A stretch of DNA of 64,000 bases from Sodalis praecaptivus (GCF_000517425.1 NZ_CP006569.1:1798001-1862000), one strand, 5' to 3'; positions 9,106 through 18,782 are shown, counted from the stretch's first letter. Notes: generated by a model from the sequence alone, not told the origin. Translations and numbers: made by a program.

Positions 9106-10008
9106 TTACTGTTCGCTAAGTTCCAGATCGGCGATGACAGGGAGATGGTCGCTGGCGGATGACCAAGTGAATGACGGGGAATTATGGGGAATGTCTATTT
9201 TTTTCACATTCCAACGCTGCCCTTTGAAGGTAAAGATATGGTCAATATCAATAGCGGGATTGACGGCGGGCCAGGTACGATAATCCGTTTCCTTTCCCTT
9301 AACCGGGTTAAAGAAATAGCTGATTTCTTGCAAAGGCTGCTCATCGCGGGTTGAATTAAAATCACCGGCGAGGATTTTGATAGCCGAAGCAATGTCTTTA
9401 AAATCAGATGGGGCATCGCCAATGCTGATATCCAGGATTTTACGTGCTTGCTGGATGCGAATAGTCGGATCTTTCTGCCAATCAAAATGTGTGGCGATAA
9501 ACAGCACGGGGCTATCGAAGCCGGGGACAGCGATCTGCGCTATCAGCGCCACCCGCTGCTCTGCATCACCCGACGGTAAAGGGATCACCTGGGTTTTGGC
9601 AATCTTGTATTTTGATAAAATGCCCACACCGTATTCGCCGCCGTCAAAATCTATCGCTTTGCCAAAGGCATAGTGGTAGTGGTTGGCGTCCGCAATCGTT
9701 TTTAACTGATCAATGTTTTGGCTTCTTGCGGTCTTATTGTCCACCTCGGGTACGGCAATAATATCTGCCGCCATGTTTTTTATCGCTGCATTAAGCGCGG
9801 TAAAGTCAGCCACCTTGTCCGAAGCTTCGTTTTTGCCGATGTTATAGGTCGCTACGCGTAAATGTGGTTTCGTGTGGGTGTAAATTTTATCGGGCACCCC
9901 GCCTTTTTGTACCGCCAATATTTCGCTACCGGATAAGGTTTCACTGGCCAGGGCCGGTAAGGCAAAACAGGCAAAGGAGAGCAGGGTGAGCGGAAAGATA
10001 TTTTTCAT
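9106..10008 (-). CDS. Secreted endonuclease/exonuclease/phosphatase-family protein
   Basis: 300 aa with a clear Sec signal peptide (FPLTLLSFACFALPALASE). The mature part has the DNase I-like fold motifs: Asn56 (TYNIG), Glu88 (VPEVDN), His174 (ATHFDW), Asp216/Asn218 (GDFN), Asp256-His257 and Asp287-His288 (SDHLP). All catalytic and metal-binding positions appear intact. Members of this superfamily include nucleases, inositol-phosphate phosphatases, sphingomyelinases and the toxin CdtB; sequence alone does not decide the substrate. It is monocistronic, with no immunity or toxin partner next to it. Export to the periplasm or outside is predicted. Confidence 0.75.
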   Translation of the reverse strand: MKNIFPLTLLSFACFALPALASETLSGSEILAVQKGGVPDKIYTHTKPHLRVATYNIGKNEASDKVADFTALNAAIKNMAADIIAVPEVDNKTARSQNIDQLKTIADANHYHYAFGKAIDFDGGEYGVGILSKYKIAKTQVIPLPSGDAEQRVALIAQIAVPGFDSPVLFIATHFDWQKDPTIRIQQARKILDISIGDAPSDFKDIASAIKILAGDFNSTRDEQPLQEISYFFNPVKGKETDYRTWPAVNPAIDIDHIFTFKGQRWNVKKIDIPHNSPSFTWSSASDHLPVIADLELSEQ

Positions 10009-10635
10009 TAAAAAATTACTCCGTTGAAAGTGAATCTAATAACGATAATATCGATTGAAAGAGCTCTGTTCCGTGAGCTTTTGCACAGTCTTTAATTGCT
10101 TCGCGAATTAAGTGGAAAAACCCCTTTAGGGCGACGGTGATGCGGCCGCCAGCCTGACATCAAGTGTGACAAAAGCGGTTTGCACAAGCGGCGCTGATGG
10201 GTGCACCCGTCGGTGCTGTGTTCATCGGGGGAGCCAGTGGCTGGGCGAAGTGGCCCGTGTGGGCGCAGTATTTATCCCTTCTGCTGCCGGAAGGCCGGGC
10301 CGCCGGCGCCTCAAGGGGAGCAGAGTATGAGCGGGCAGACAAAAACTGACAAATACTGACGAACGATTTTGCCGGCTGGCGCAACGGAATAACTGCGGTT
10401 TATCCCTTCAGAAATAGTGGCTTACGGCTTGTTCCGATCGCGTATGTTACCGGTAAAGCAACAAGCCCCTTACATTAAGTAACATTTTCATAACTTGAAA
10501 TGTCAGCGAATCCGCTTATTTTAACCCTATATTTTATAAAACTATTAACTATTAACTATTAACTATTAGCTACCTAAGTGACAGCTGGACTCCGTCACCC
10601 GGTATGCCTTTATCATAACACCCGATGGAAGACCT
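10009..10635. other. Gene-free stretch before the gluconate dehydrogenase operon
   Basis: 627 bp without a credible gene. The last 160 bp are AT-rich and should hold the promoter for the dehydrogenase operon. They contain an inverted repeat ACATTT..AAATGT at 10482-10503 and a heptanucleotide array at 10541-10568. Confidence 0.6.
10541..10568. repeat. Four tandem copies of the heptamer ACTATTA
   Basis: Perfect 7-bp x 4 array inside the presumed promoter region, 67 bp before the first dehydrogenase gene. Slippage here would change promoter spacing. Confidence 0.9.
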
Positions 10636-11367
10636 ATGAGCAAGCATGACGATGAGGGGATCCCCTCAAGACGGCGTTTTTTGCAAAAAACGCTGTCGCT
10701 TATTCCTTTGGCCGCAGCGGGAAGCGGCGTTGCCGCCCTAGCCAGCCCAGATGCCCATTCAGCCGCGCAGAATGAAGGCGTTAGCGCCCACTATGTCCCC
10801 ACCTTCTTTAATAACGACGAATGGCGCTTTTTGCTCGCCGCCACCGACCGCCTCATCCCTACGGATGAAAATGGCCCGGGCGCCGTAAGCGAAGGCGTAC
10901 CGGTTTTCATCGATAAACAGATGGAACTGCCCTACGGTCACGGCCATTTGTGGTATATGCAACCGCCTTTTGCCGATGCCGTACCGGAGTTGGGGTATCA
11001 ATCGTCGCTCGTGCCTCGTGAAACTTACCGTCGTGGGATCCGTGCCATAAACGACCATTGTCAGCGGCAATGGCAAAAGGTCTTCGCCGACCTGACGGCC
11101 GCGCAACAAGACGATCTGCTAAATCAACTGGAGAGCGGTAAATTGACCTTTGCAGAGGTGCCCGGCGTTCTCTTTTTTACCCAATTGCTGGATAACACCA
11201 AAGAAGGTTACCTGGCCGATCCCCTGCACGGCGGCAACCAAACGCTGGCGTCCTGGAAAATGATTGGTTTCCCAGGCGCCCGGGCCGATTACCCGCAGGC
11301 GATGGACGCGCCAAATAAACCTTACCCATTAGGACCCGTCAGTATTTCAGGGAAAAGGAGCGTTTGA
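10636..11367 (+). CDS. Gluconate 2-dehydrogenase subunit 3 (small, Tat-exported)
   Basis: Small subunit of the membrane-bound, periplasm-facing gluconate/2-ketogluconate dehydrogenase complex. 243 aa, with a twin-arginine leader SRRRFLQKTLSLIPLAAAGSG (residues ~11-31). The body carries the family region FNNDEWRFLLAATDRLIPTDENGPGA and GVLFFTQLLDNTKEGYLADPLHGGN. The small subunit is thought to carry the flavoprotein through the Tat channel. It is the first of a three-gene operon (small, flavoprotein, cytochrome c), with the next start 2 bp beyond its stop. Confidence 0.88.
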   Translation: MSKHDDEGIPSRRRFLQKTLSLIPLAAAGSGVAALASPDAHSAAQNEGVSAHYVPTFFNNDEWRFLLAATDRLIPTDENGPGAVSEGVPVFIDKQMELPYGHGHLWYMQPPFADAVPELGYQSSLVPRETYRRGIRAINDHCQRQWQKVFADLTAAQQDDLLNQLESGKLTFAEVPGVLFFTQLLDNTKEGYLADPLHGGNQTLASWKMIGFPGARADYPQAMDAPNKPYPLGPVSISGKRSV

Positions 11368-11369
11368 CG

Positions 11370-13145
11370 ATGGCGTTAAAAAAAGAACCGGTGGACATCG
11401 TTATCGTCGGTTTCGGCTGGACAGGTGCCCTTATGGCAATGGAGCTGGCGGATACCGGCTTAAACATTCTGGCGCTGGAACGGGGCGAGCAGCGCGATAC
11501 CTACCCTGACTTTGCCTATCCGCGTATCGCGGATGAGCTAACCTACGGCATCCGGCTGAAGCTGTTCCAAAACGCCGCGAAAGAGACGGTCACCGTGCGT
11601 CATACCCGCAGCGAAACGGCCTTACCCTATCGCCGGTTCGGCTCGTTCCTGCCGGGCGACGGCGTGGGCGGGGCGGGTGTGCATTGGAACGGCATGCTAT
11701 GGCGTCCGCTTGAGGCCGATCTCAAGATGCGCAGCACCGTGGTTGAACGTTACGGTGCGGATTTCATTCCGCAGGATATGACGGTGCAAGATTACCCGTT
11801 CACCTATCAGGAAATGGAGCCGTTCTTCGACAAATTTGAAAAGATTTGCGGTGCCGCCGGGCAGGCCGGCAATCTCAAAGGCGAAAAAATTGCGGGCGGC
11901 AATCCTTTTGAAGCCCCGCGCGAGAACCCCTATCCCACCAGACCGCTCAAGCAGCAATATTCCGGTGTGCTGTTCAGCAAAGCCGCCTCTGAGCTGGGAT
12001 ATCATCCATTCCCGCTACCGGCGGCCAACTGCAGTGAGCCCTATACCAACGCCTATGGCGTCCAGTTGGGAGTGTGCAACTATTGCGGATTTTGCGAGCG
12101 CTTCGGCTGTTTTAACTACTCCAAGGCCTCGCCGCAAAGCTGTGTCTTGCCTGCGCTCTATCAGTATAAGAATTTCGAGCTGCGCACCCAGTCGCAGGTC
12201 CTGCGGGTCAATACCGACGCTGGCGGCACGCAAGCGATAGGCGTCACCTATATCGATGCCAATGGTCAAGAAGTGGAACAGCCGGCGAACCTGGTGATAT
12301 TAAGCGCCTTCCAACTGCATAACGTGCGTTTGCTACTGCTGTCGAAAATAGGCAAACCCTACGATCCCGCCACCGGCGAAGGGGTGGTGGGCCGCAATTA
12401 CGCTTATCAGATGAACGGCGGCATCAGTCTGTTTTTTGATGAAAAGAGCAACTTCAAGCCGTTTGCCGCCACCGGCGCTACCGGCATGTTTATCGATGAT
12501 TTCAACGCGGAAAACTTTGACCATAGCGGCCTCGGTTTTGTCGGCGGCGCCACGATTTCCGCCACCATCACCGGCGGACGGCCGATACAGCAGCTCAGTA
12601 TTCCCAAAGCCGCGCCGAAATGGGGCGCCGGGTGGAAAAAGGCCATCAAGGAGAGCTACCTGCACACCATGAGCGTGGGCTCCTCGGGATCGGTGATGCC
12701 CTATAAGCAGTGCTATCTCGACCTGGATCCCACCTATCGCGATCACCACGGCCAGCCTCTGCTGCGCATGACCTTCGACTGGCAGCAAAATGAACTGAAG
12801 ATGACGAATTTTATCGCCGGCAAGGCGGAAGGTATTGTCAAGGCGATCGGTCCCAAGCATTACGAGATGGGCTTTAAGGGGATGCAGGCCCATTATGATG
12901 TGCGGCCCTATCAATCTACCCACACTACCGGCGGCGCGGTAATGGGCGATAACCCGACGACCAGCGTCGTCAATAAATATTTGCAAAGCTGGGACGTGCC
13001 CAATGTGTTCGTGCTGGGCGCCTGTTGCTTCCCGCAGAACCTGTCGTACAACCCGACCGGGATCGTCGGCGCCACCGCTTTATTCGCCGCCCACGCAATC
13101 CGTACGCAGTATTTGGCCAATCCCGGACCGCTGGTCCAGGCTTAA
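11370..13145 (+). CDS. Gluconate 2-dehydrogenase flavoprotein (GMC oxidoreductase)
   Basis: Catalytic FAD subunit oxidising gluconate (or 2-ketogluconate) in the periplasm. 591 aa from ATG 11370, which has AAGGAG 9 nt upstream; a TTG at 11364 is possible but badly spaced. FAD-binding VIVGFGWTGALMAMELADTG is at the N terminus, GDGVGGAGVHWNG follows, and a Cys-rich segment NYCGFCERFGCFNYSKASPQSC resembles the iron-sulfur region described for this family. The GMC C-terminus HTTGGAVMGDNPTTSVVNKYLQ is present. It has no signal of its own and would be exported with the Tat-bearing small subunit. Gluconate versus 2-ketogluconate versus sorbitol specificity is not readable. Confidence 0.87.
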   Translation: MALKKEPVDIVIVGFGWTGALMAMELADTGLNILALERGEQRDTYPDFAYPRIADELTYGIRLKLFQNAAKETVTVRHTRSETALPYRRFGSFLPGDGVGGAGVHWNGMLWRPLEADLKMRSTVVERYGADFIPQDMTVQDYPFTYQEMEPFFDKFEKICGAAGQAGNLKGEKIAGGNPFEAPRENPYPTRPLKQQYSGVLFSKAASELGYHPFPLPAANCSEPYTNAYGVQLGVCNYCGFCERFGCFNYSKASPQSCVLPALYQYKNFELRTQSQVLRVNTDAGGTQAIGVTYIDANGQEVEQPANLVILSAFQLHNVRLLLLSKIGKPYDPATGEGVVGRNYAYQMNGGISLFFDEKSNFKPFAATGATGMFIDDFNAENFDHSGLGFVGGATISATITGGRPIQQLSIPKAAPKWGAGWKKAIKESYLHTMSVGSSGSVMPYKQCYLDLDPTYRDHHGQPLLRMTFDWQQNELKMTNFIAGKAEGIVKAIGPKHYEMGFKGMQAHYDVRPYQSTHTTGGAVMGDNPTTSVVNKYLQSWDVPNVFVLGACCFPQNLSYNPTGIVGATALFAAHAIRTQYLANPGPLVQA

Positions 13146-13160
13146 CGGGAAGGAACTGAC

Positions 13161-14489
13161 ATGAACCTAAGATGGAATACGTTGCTTCCTTACGCGGCGC
13201 TGATACTGTTGCCGGGCGCCGTCGCGGCGGCGGAGGGCACAACCCAGGTCAGCCAGGGGCAATATTTGGCGACGGCCGGCGATTGCGTTGCCTGCCATAC
13301 CGCCGCCGGCGGCAAGCCCTTTACCGGCGGTCTGAAAATGTCGACGCCCCTCGGTGCGATTTACTCCACTAACATCACGCCAGATAAAGAAACCGGCATC
13401 GGCAATTATAGCTACGACGATTTTGCTAAGGCGGTACGCCAAGGGGTGGCAAAAGACGGTCATCACCTTTATCCGGCAATGCCCTATACCGCGTTTGCCA
13501 AAATCAACGACGCCGACATGCATGCCCTGTATGACTTCTTCATGCATCAGGTGACGGCGGTGAGACAGCCCAACCGCGATAGCGATATCCCCTGGCCGCT
13601 CTCGATGCGTTGGCCGCTTGCCGTTTGGAACTGGGTGTTCCATGACGACCAGGTTTACACGCCGGACGATAAACAGAGCGCGCAGTGGAACCGCGGCGCC
13701 TATTTGGTCCAGGGTTTGGAGCATTGCGGCACTTGTCACACGCCGCGCGGTATCGCGTTTCAGGAAAAAGCGCTGGATCAGTCGGACAGCGCCTATTTGA
13801 CCGGCGGAACGCTGGAAGGGTGGCATGCGCCGGATCTGACCGCTAACGCTAAAGAGGGCCTGGGAAGCTGGTCGGAAGGGGACATTGCCCAGTTCCTGAA
13901 AACCGGCCGCACCGACCGCAGCGCGGCGTTCGGCTCCATGACCGACGTCGTGGAACACAGTACCCAATATTTAACTGACGATGATCTTAAGGCCATGGCG
14001 GTCTATTTGCGTTCTCTAAAAGCGTCTGATGAGAAAGCGGCGGCGCCGAAGGCCGATAACGCGACGGTGCTGGCGCTGACCCAGGGGGATATGCGCAAAC
14101 CGGGGGCGCAGGAGTATATGGACAACTGCGCCGCATGCCACCGTATTGATGGGGCAGGTTATGCCAAAACCTTCCCGGCGCTGGCGCATAATCCGGCGCT
14201 GCTTAGCGACGATCCGTCGTCGCTGGTGAGTATCGTGCTGCGCGGCGGCAAGATGGCGGTCACCAAAGATGCCGTCACCGGGTTGACCATGCCGGACTTC
14301 GCCTGGCGTCTTAACGACCAGCAGGTGGCCGATGTGGTCAGCTTCATTCGCAGCAGTTGGGGGAATCAGGCGTCGGCGGTCAGCGCGGATCAGGTGAAAG
14401 CCTTGCGCAAAGGGCTTTCCACGGTCGAGCGCAAAGAGCCCAACAAAGCCAATGAGCCCAACACCGATCGGCCGAATAGCGGTCAGTAA
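13161..14489 (+). CDS. Triheme cytochrome c subunit of gluconate 2-dehydrogenase
   Basis: Membrane-attached cytochrome that passes electrons from the flavoprotein to ubiquinone. 442 aa with a Sec signal peptide (LLPYAALILLPGAVAAAEG). Three heme c motifs are visible: CVACH at 42-46, CGTCH at 189-193 and CAACH at 323-327. The spacing matches the three-domain cytochromes of alcohol, aldehyde and gluconate dehydrogenases. It lies 15 bp after the flavoprotein gene in the same operon. Confidence 0.9.
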   Translation: MNLRWNTLLPYAALILLPGAVAAAEGTTQVSQGQYLATAGDCVACHTAAGGKPFTGGLKMSTPLGAIYSTNITPDKETGIGNYSYDDFAKAVRQGVAKDGHHLYPAMPYTAFAKINDADMHALYDFFMHQVTAVRQPNRDSDIPWPLSMRWPLAVWNWVFHDDQVYTPDDKQSAQWNRGAYLVQGLEHCGTCHTPRGIAFQEKALDQSDSAYLTGGTLEGWHAPDLTANAKEGLGSWSEGDIAQFLKTGRTDRSAAFGSMTDVVEHSTQYLTDDDLKAMAVYLRSLKASDEKAAAPKADNATVLALTQGDMRKPGAQEYMDNCAACHRIDGAGYAKTFPALAHNPALLSDDPSSLVSIVLRGGKMAVTKDAVTGLTMPDFAWRLNDQQVADVVSFIRSSWGNQASAVSADQVKALRKGLSTVERKEPNKANEPNTDRPNSGQ

Positions 14490-14721
14490 CAACGCCGTTG
14501 CGATCGCCCCTCCCGCCTGCTGCGGCAAACGCCGCGCCGGGCGGGGCGTCGTGCACCCGGCTCCAGCGCGCCTGCCGGGCGCGCATTCTCTCCTCTAGGT
14601 TGTGACATAAACAATCAAGCACCGCTTTATCCCGCGGGCGGCGCGCTCTACAGTGGCGGTAACCGTTAATGAGGCACGGGTGAACGCCCAGGCGGGTAAA
14701 CTGATGAGGAGAACGGCGGAT

Positions 14722-15051
14722 ATGGGGCTTTATCTGGTGCGGATGGACCACCCGCATGGGGAAGGGTGGGCGCAGTTTGTGGTAGAACATGTGCAGTATC
14801 TCAAGACCCTTATCGACCAGGGCACCTTGCTGGCCTCGGGGCCGCTGCAGGGCACGCCGCTGCGGGCGGGATTTTTGATTATCATGGCGGACAGCCAGCA
14901 GCAGGTCGAAGCGCTGGTTGCCGCCGATCCCTTCAGCCGTGAAGGATTGATTTGTCAGTTGCGTATTGAACAATGGGATCCGCTCTTCGGCGAGTGGGCC
15001 AATCGATCCAGCCAAACGTTACCGCCGGCGCTGGCCTCTTTGCTTGACTAA
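14722..15051 (+). CDS. YciI-family small protein
   Basis: About 109 aa from the ATG at 14722 (MGLYLVRMDHP), chosen because GAGGAGA lies ~10 nt upstream; earlier in-frame starts add an unrelated tail. The conserved ferredoxin-like YciI fold pattern is visible: hydrophobic first strand, H..FVVEHVQYLKTLIDQGTLLASGPL with the central helix, then FLIIMADSQQQVEALVAADPFSREGLI. The molecular role of most YciI proteins is unknown. It is followed 40 bp later by a NIPSNAP-type gene, and the two may form one transcript serving the nearby ROK-regulated locus. Confidence 0.7.
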   Translation: MGLYLVRMDHPHGEGWAQFVVEHVQYLKTLIDQGTLLASGPLQGTPLRAGFLIIMADSQQQVEALVAADPFSREGLICQLRIEQWDPLFGEWANRSSQTLPPALASLLD

Positions 15052-15091
15052 CCGGTACCTTATTGGCTGACACCGACGATGAGGAGGGGCC

Positions 15092-15697
15092 TTGTTACTT
15101 GAATTAACACGCCTGTCCGTCGCGCCGCTGGCGCTGGCGGAGGTAGCGAGCGAATTGCGCGACTGGGCCCGGCAACCGGCGGCGGGGGGCGAGCCGCTGG
15201 GATTCTGGCGCAGCGAAATGGGCGAGCTTTTCCAACTGCTGATGCTGCGGGCATTCCCTTCCGAGCAGGCATTGCTTGACGCACGCCAGCGCGCGCGTCT
15301 TGACCCCGCGCCGCTGGGTATTCGCTCGTCCTCAGTTCGGCTTAGTATGGAAAGTTACATGCCTTTTCCGTTTTTACCCTTACCGCAATCACAATTGGCG
15401 AAGCCGGCACAGGTATATGAATTTAGAACGTATTGGTTAAAACCGGGCGGCCTCGGCCCGACGCTGGCGGGGTGGGAAAAAGCGGTGCCGCGGGCGCGAG
15501 ACTATACTGCCCATCTCATCACCAATATGTATGCGCTGGACGGGCCGCCGCGCATTACCCACATCTGGGGATTTTCCAGCCTGGAGGAGCGGGCGCGTTT
15601 ACGCGCGGAACATTATGCCGCCGGTCTCTGGCCTCCGGAGGGCGGCCCGCAGCAGATAGACACGGCGACGTCATTAATCTGCCTGGCCCAGACGTAA
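15092..15697 (+). CDS. NIPSNAP-like protein
   Basis: 201 aa from a TTG start at 15092, supported by GAGGAGGGG directly upstream. The second half contains the recognisable NIPSNAP pattern VYEFRTYWLKPGGL with Trp-rich THIWGFSSLEERARLR; the first half looks like a second, more diverged copy of the same alpha-beta dimer fold (LELTRLSVAPLAL..FQLLMLRAF). The biochemical role is unknown. It is convergent with the ROK gene that follows. Confidence 0.6.
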   Translation: MLLELTRLSVAPLALAEVASELRDWARQPAAGGEPLGFWRSEMGELFQLLMLRAFPSEQALLDARQRARLDPAPLGIRSSSVRLSMESYMPFPFLPLPQSQLAKPAQVYEFRTYWLKPGGLGPTLAGWEKAVPRARDYTAHLITNMYALDGPPRITHIWGFSSLEERARLRAEHYAAGLWPPEGGPQQIDTATSLICLAQT

Positions 15698-15774
15698 GCG
15701 CCCGCGGCCGTCTCTCGCCCGACCCATTGCCGCCTCTCGCGACCCATCGACGTCAGCGTGCGGACGCGCAACGT

Positions 15775-17031
15775 TTACATGGCCGGCTTTAACATCTTGC
15801 TTAAAACCAGCCCGGCCGCGCCCTTTAGCGCCACATGATCTTCGTTGCCGCGATTCATTACAATCTTTATCTGTTGGCTGGGCCGGGGCCGAGTAAAGGC
15901 TTCCACCTGTTGTTTGATGCGCATCGCCATCGCCTCGCCGCCGGCGGCGGCATCGCCGTGCAGGATGAAATCGTTCGGCGACATGGTTTGCTGCAAATTG
16001 GCGATACCGATCGCCAGATTGCGGGCATACAAATCCAGCAGCGGCTCGGCTTCGGTAATGCCGTTTTCCACCATCGTCAACAGCCGGCGGGTGGACAAGG
16101 TTTCCGGCGCCTCAAAACCGCGCGCCCGCGCTTCATTCCTCAGCCAGGACAGGGTGGCGACGGTTTCCCAACAGCCGTGATTGCCGCAGTTGCAGCGGCT
16201 GCCGTCGATTTGCACGATGGTATGGCCAAGCTCACCCCCTGACCCTGAAAGCCCGCGGTACACCTGACCATCCAGGTACAGTGCGCCGCCCAGCACCTCG
16301 CCGGTGTATACGGCGGCAAAGTTGTGCAGACTTCTGCCCAGGCCGAACCAGCGATCCCCCAGCAACAGCGCGCGCGGATGATGGTCAATGGTGGCCGGCA
16401 GGTTGAAACGCGCGGCCAAGCGATCGACCAGTGCCAGATTATTTAACGCCGGCGCCAGATTCACCGTGACTATCACGCCGCGATCGCTGTCCACCATGCC
16501 GCCCGCGGCGATGCCGATGCCAAAGGGGGGATGGCTGGCGGCGGCGAGGGTTTGGGCCAGCTGATCCTCGATAAGGCGCGTGACGTCCTCGGTGGTATCT
16601 GCCGGGCTGAAGGTGGTAGCGAAAAAAGCGGAAATGTCGCCGGTGAGCGTGACCAGGCAGGTGCAAATTTTGCCGGGGAGCAGCAATAGGGCGGCGATCG
16701 CCGGCGCGTCGGGATTAAAAAATAGCCGCCGTGCGGGTTTGCCGCCCAACATGGAAGGCGGCACCGCATCGCCTTCGACCAGCAGCCCATCCGCCAGCAG
16801 CGGCTGAACAATCCCGGTGATGGTGGTGCGATTGACATTGGCTTGCCGCGCCATTTCCACCCGGCTCATAGGGCCGAAATCATACAGCGCCTGCAAAATG
16901 CGCAGACGATTGGCCGAGCCAATCATGGACGGGGAGGCCAAGGCAATCGACCTGCCATCATCGCCATCCTGTTCCGTTTGCAGAGCGGCTCTCATCATTG
17001 TGGTTCTGTCGTTTTGCCAAGTAAGTTTCAT
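15775..17031 (-). CDS. ROK-family transcriptional repressor (NagC/Mlc/XylR-like)
   Basis: 418 aa with an N-terminal winged helix (residues ~40-95, RLRILQALYDFGPMSRVEMARQANVNRTTITGIVQ) followed by a ROK sugar-kinase-like domain. The structural zinc motif CNCGNHGCWE and GELGHTIVQIDGS are intact. It is transcribed away from a sugar ABC transporter operon, so it most likely represses that operon and responds to its sugar or sugar phosphate. In the shared 284-bp spacer a palindrome and a TTGACA hexamer are seen. The ligand is not known. Confidence 0.85.
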   Translation of the reverse strand: MKLTWQNDRTTMMRAALQTEQDGDDGRSIALASPSMIGSANRLRILQALYDFGPMSRVEMARQANVNRTTITGIVQPLLADGLLVEGDAVPPSMLGGKPARRLFFNPDAPAIAALLLLPGKICTCLVTLTGDISAFFATTFSPADTTEDVTRLIEDQLAQTLAAASHPPFGIGIAAGGMVDSDRGVIVTVNLAPALNNLALVDRLAARFNLPATIDHHPRALLLGDRWFGLGRSLHNFAAVYTGEVLGGALYLDGQVYRGLSGSGGELGHTIVQIDGSRCNCGNHGCWETVATLSWLRNEARARGFEAPETLSTRRLLTMVENGITEAEPLLDLYARNLAIGIANLQQTMSPNDFILHGDAAAGGEAMAMRIKQQVEAFTRPRPSQQIKIVMNRGNEDHVALKGAAGLVLSKMLKPAM

Positions 17032-17161
17032 AATTATTTTTTATACCACATAGCGCCCCGTCTGTGGTGGCATCCCATCCGCAACACCTTATCGGTAACG
17101 CCTGAAAGACACGGAATACGATAAACAAGATCTTTTTCGCATCTTTGTTAATGATGTGTTG

Positions 17162-17176
17162 ACATATATCATATGT
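17162..17176. promoter_or_regulatory. Palindrome overlapping a TTGACA in the ROK/ABC spacer
   Basis: ACATAT-ATC-ATATGT is a perfect 6-bp inverted repeat that overlaps the TTGACA at 17159-17164. It is positioned to act as operator for the divergent ABC operon. The matching -10 box is weak. Assignment to the ROK protein is inference. Confidence 0.4.
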
Positions 17177-17315
17177 TTGTGCGAAATACAAACAAACCGG
17201 GTTAGAAACCAGACACAAAGTGATGAATAAAGCAGCATTTTAACCTTTCAGCTGCTGCCGGTAAGCGGTTATCCGGGCAGCGGCATCCTTGTCTCATCCG
17301 ATTGATGGAGAAAGT

Positions 17316-18782
17316 ATGAAAGCACATCGCTTGGCGGTATCGCGCCGCACCCTTATCAAGTCCCTCTCGGCCTCCGCGGTGCTGGGAGGAACACTGTTCT
17401 CGCCGTTGGCCGCCTTAGCCAATGTTCCTCCGAAAGCCAAAAACAGCATTCGCGTGCTGTCGGTGGAGGATCCGTTTTATTTCGCCATGCGGGCCATGAT
17501 ACCGGAATATGAAAAGCAGACCGGGATAAAAGTGGAACTCGAAAGTTTATCTTACGATGCCCTGCAAGCGCGGCTTGCCGGCGCCTTTCTGGCTAAAACG
17601 TCTGATGCCGATGTGATTACGGTTGACCAGATGTGGCTCGGTCAATATCTCGACAACGGTTGGATTACGCCGCTCAACGATAAATTGGCGCAGGATAAAG
17701 AGATCGATCTGGCCGATTTTATTCCAGAAGCGCTGTATTCCACCAATATCTGGAAGGGGCAAATCGGCACCTTACCGGTCGCCGCATATGCTCAGGGGGT
17801 GATGTACCGCAAAGATGTCTTCTCCTCCCTCGGCATAACTGCGCCGCCGGAAAATACCCGCGATGACTGGACGTGGGACGCCTACATGCGCACCCTACAG
17901 TCGCTTAAAGGGAAAACCTTTGACAATAAAACGTTATTTCCCACGGTGATTTGCGGCTCGCAGCCGTCGCCGATTATCCATATGTTCAGCCAGCTCTCCG
18001 CCAGTTTTGGCGCCAACTGGTTCGCTTCGTATCCGCAAGCGCCCTGGAATTTCCAACCGACCATGACCGGCGCCGTCTGGGAAAAGGCGGTGGATTATTA
18101 TCGCCAGCTCTATCAGCTCTCGCCGAAAGAATCCATCAACTACGTCTGGTTTGACGCCGGGACCCGTTTTGCGCAGGGCGATATCGCAATGTACTATTGG
18201 TGGTCGCCGTACTTTTACCTGGTGAAAAACGCGGGTTATATGACCGGCAAAAAATCCATCGTTGCCGATCGCTATGGCGTTGCCGCGCTGCCGCGGGCCA
18301 GCGATGCGCCTCAACGTATCAGCATGGGCGGCTGGAGTCTGGGCATCGCCTCTACCTCGGATAATCAACAGGGCGCCTTTGATTTTATCAAATGGGCCAC
18401 CTCGAAAGCCACGCAGAAAAAAATGGCGCTCTGGCCGGATCTCAATTACCAGTTCTCCGATTTTGCGCGCCAATCGCTTTATCAGGACGAGGAGCTGCAG
18501 CGGGTTTATCCTTATCTGCCGGTGCAGTACAACATGATGAAGCAGGGGAACGGTAAAGTCTCGCGCCCGCCGGTACCGGGCTATAGCGCGCTGGAAAATA
18601 TGTTTGGTATGACGCTTAACCAATTATTGATAAGCCAAGACAGCGCCGCTGACGCGCTGGGGCGCATTAATGGCATGTTTGAAAGCGTACTGAAGGGCAA
18701 CCGACTCATTCCTTATACCAAGCAGGATTACAACGACACGTTGGATGAAGCGAAAAAATTGATTACCCATCTTTCCAGCTAA
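17316..18782 (+). CDS. Sugar ABC transporter substrate-binding protein, Tat signal
   Basis: Family-1 solute-binding protein of a carbohydrate importer, 488 aa from ATG 17316 (GGAGAAAGT upstream). The leader SRRTLIKSLSASAVLGGTLFSPLAALA has a twin-arginine motif, unusual for a sugar-binding protein. The body shows the family pattern (IPEYEKQTGIKVELESLSYDALQARLAGAFLAKTSDADVITVDQMW, WSPYFYLVKNAGYM, SMGGWSLGIAST). First gene of an operon with two permeases, a Gfo/Idh/MocA dehydrogenase and an ATPase. The sugar is unknown. Confidence 0.85.
   Translation: MKAHRLAVSRRTLIKSLSASAVLGGTLFSPLAALANVPPKAKNSIRVLSVEDPFYFAMRAMIPEYEKQTGIKVELESLSYDALQARLAGAFLAKTSDADVITVDQMWLGQYLDNGWITPLNDKLAQDKEIDLADFIPEALYSTNIWKGQIGTLPVAAYAQGVMYRKDVFSSLGITAPPENTRDDWTWDAYMRTLQSLKGKTFDNKTLFPTVICGSQPSPIIHMFSQLSASFGANWFASYPQAPWNFQPTMTGAVWEKAVDYYRQLYQLSPKESINYVWFDAGTRFAQGDIAMYYWWSPYFYLVKNAGYMTGKKSIVADRYGVAALPRASDAPQRISMGGWSLGIASTSDNQQGAFDFIKWATSKATQKKMALWPDLNYQFSDFARQSLYQDEELQRVYPYLPVQYNMMKQGNGKVSRPPVPGYSALENMFGMTLNQLLISQDSAADALGRINGMFESVLKGNRLIPYTKQDYNDTLDEAKKLITHLSS

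Noticed and set aside
14506-14547. Terminator after the cytochrome c gene
   Set aside because: An imperfect GC-rich inverted repeat is present but no T-run follows on either side.
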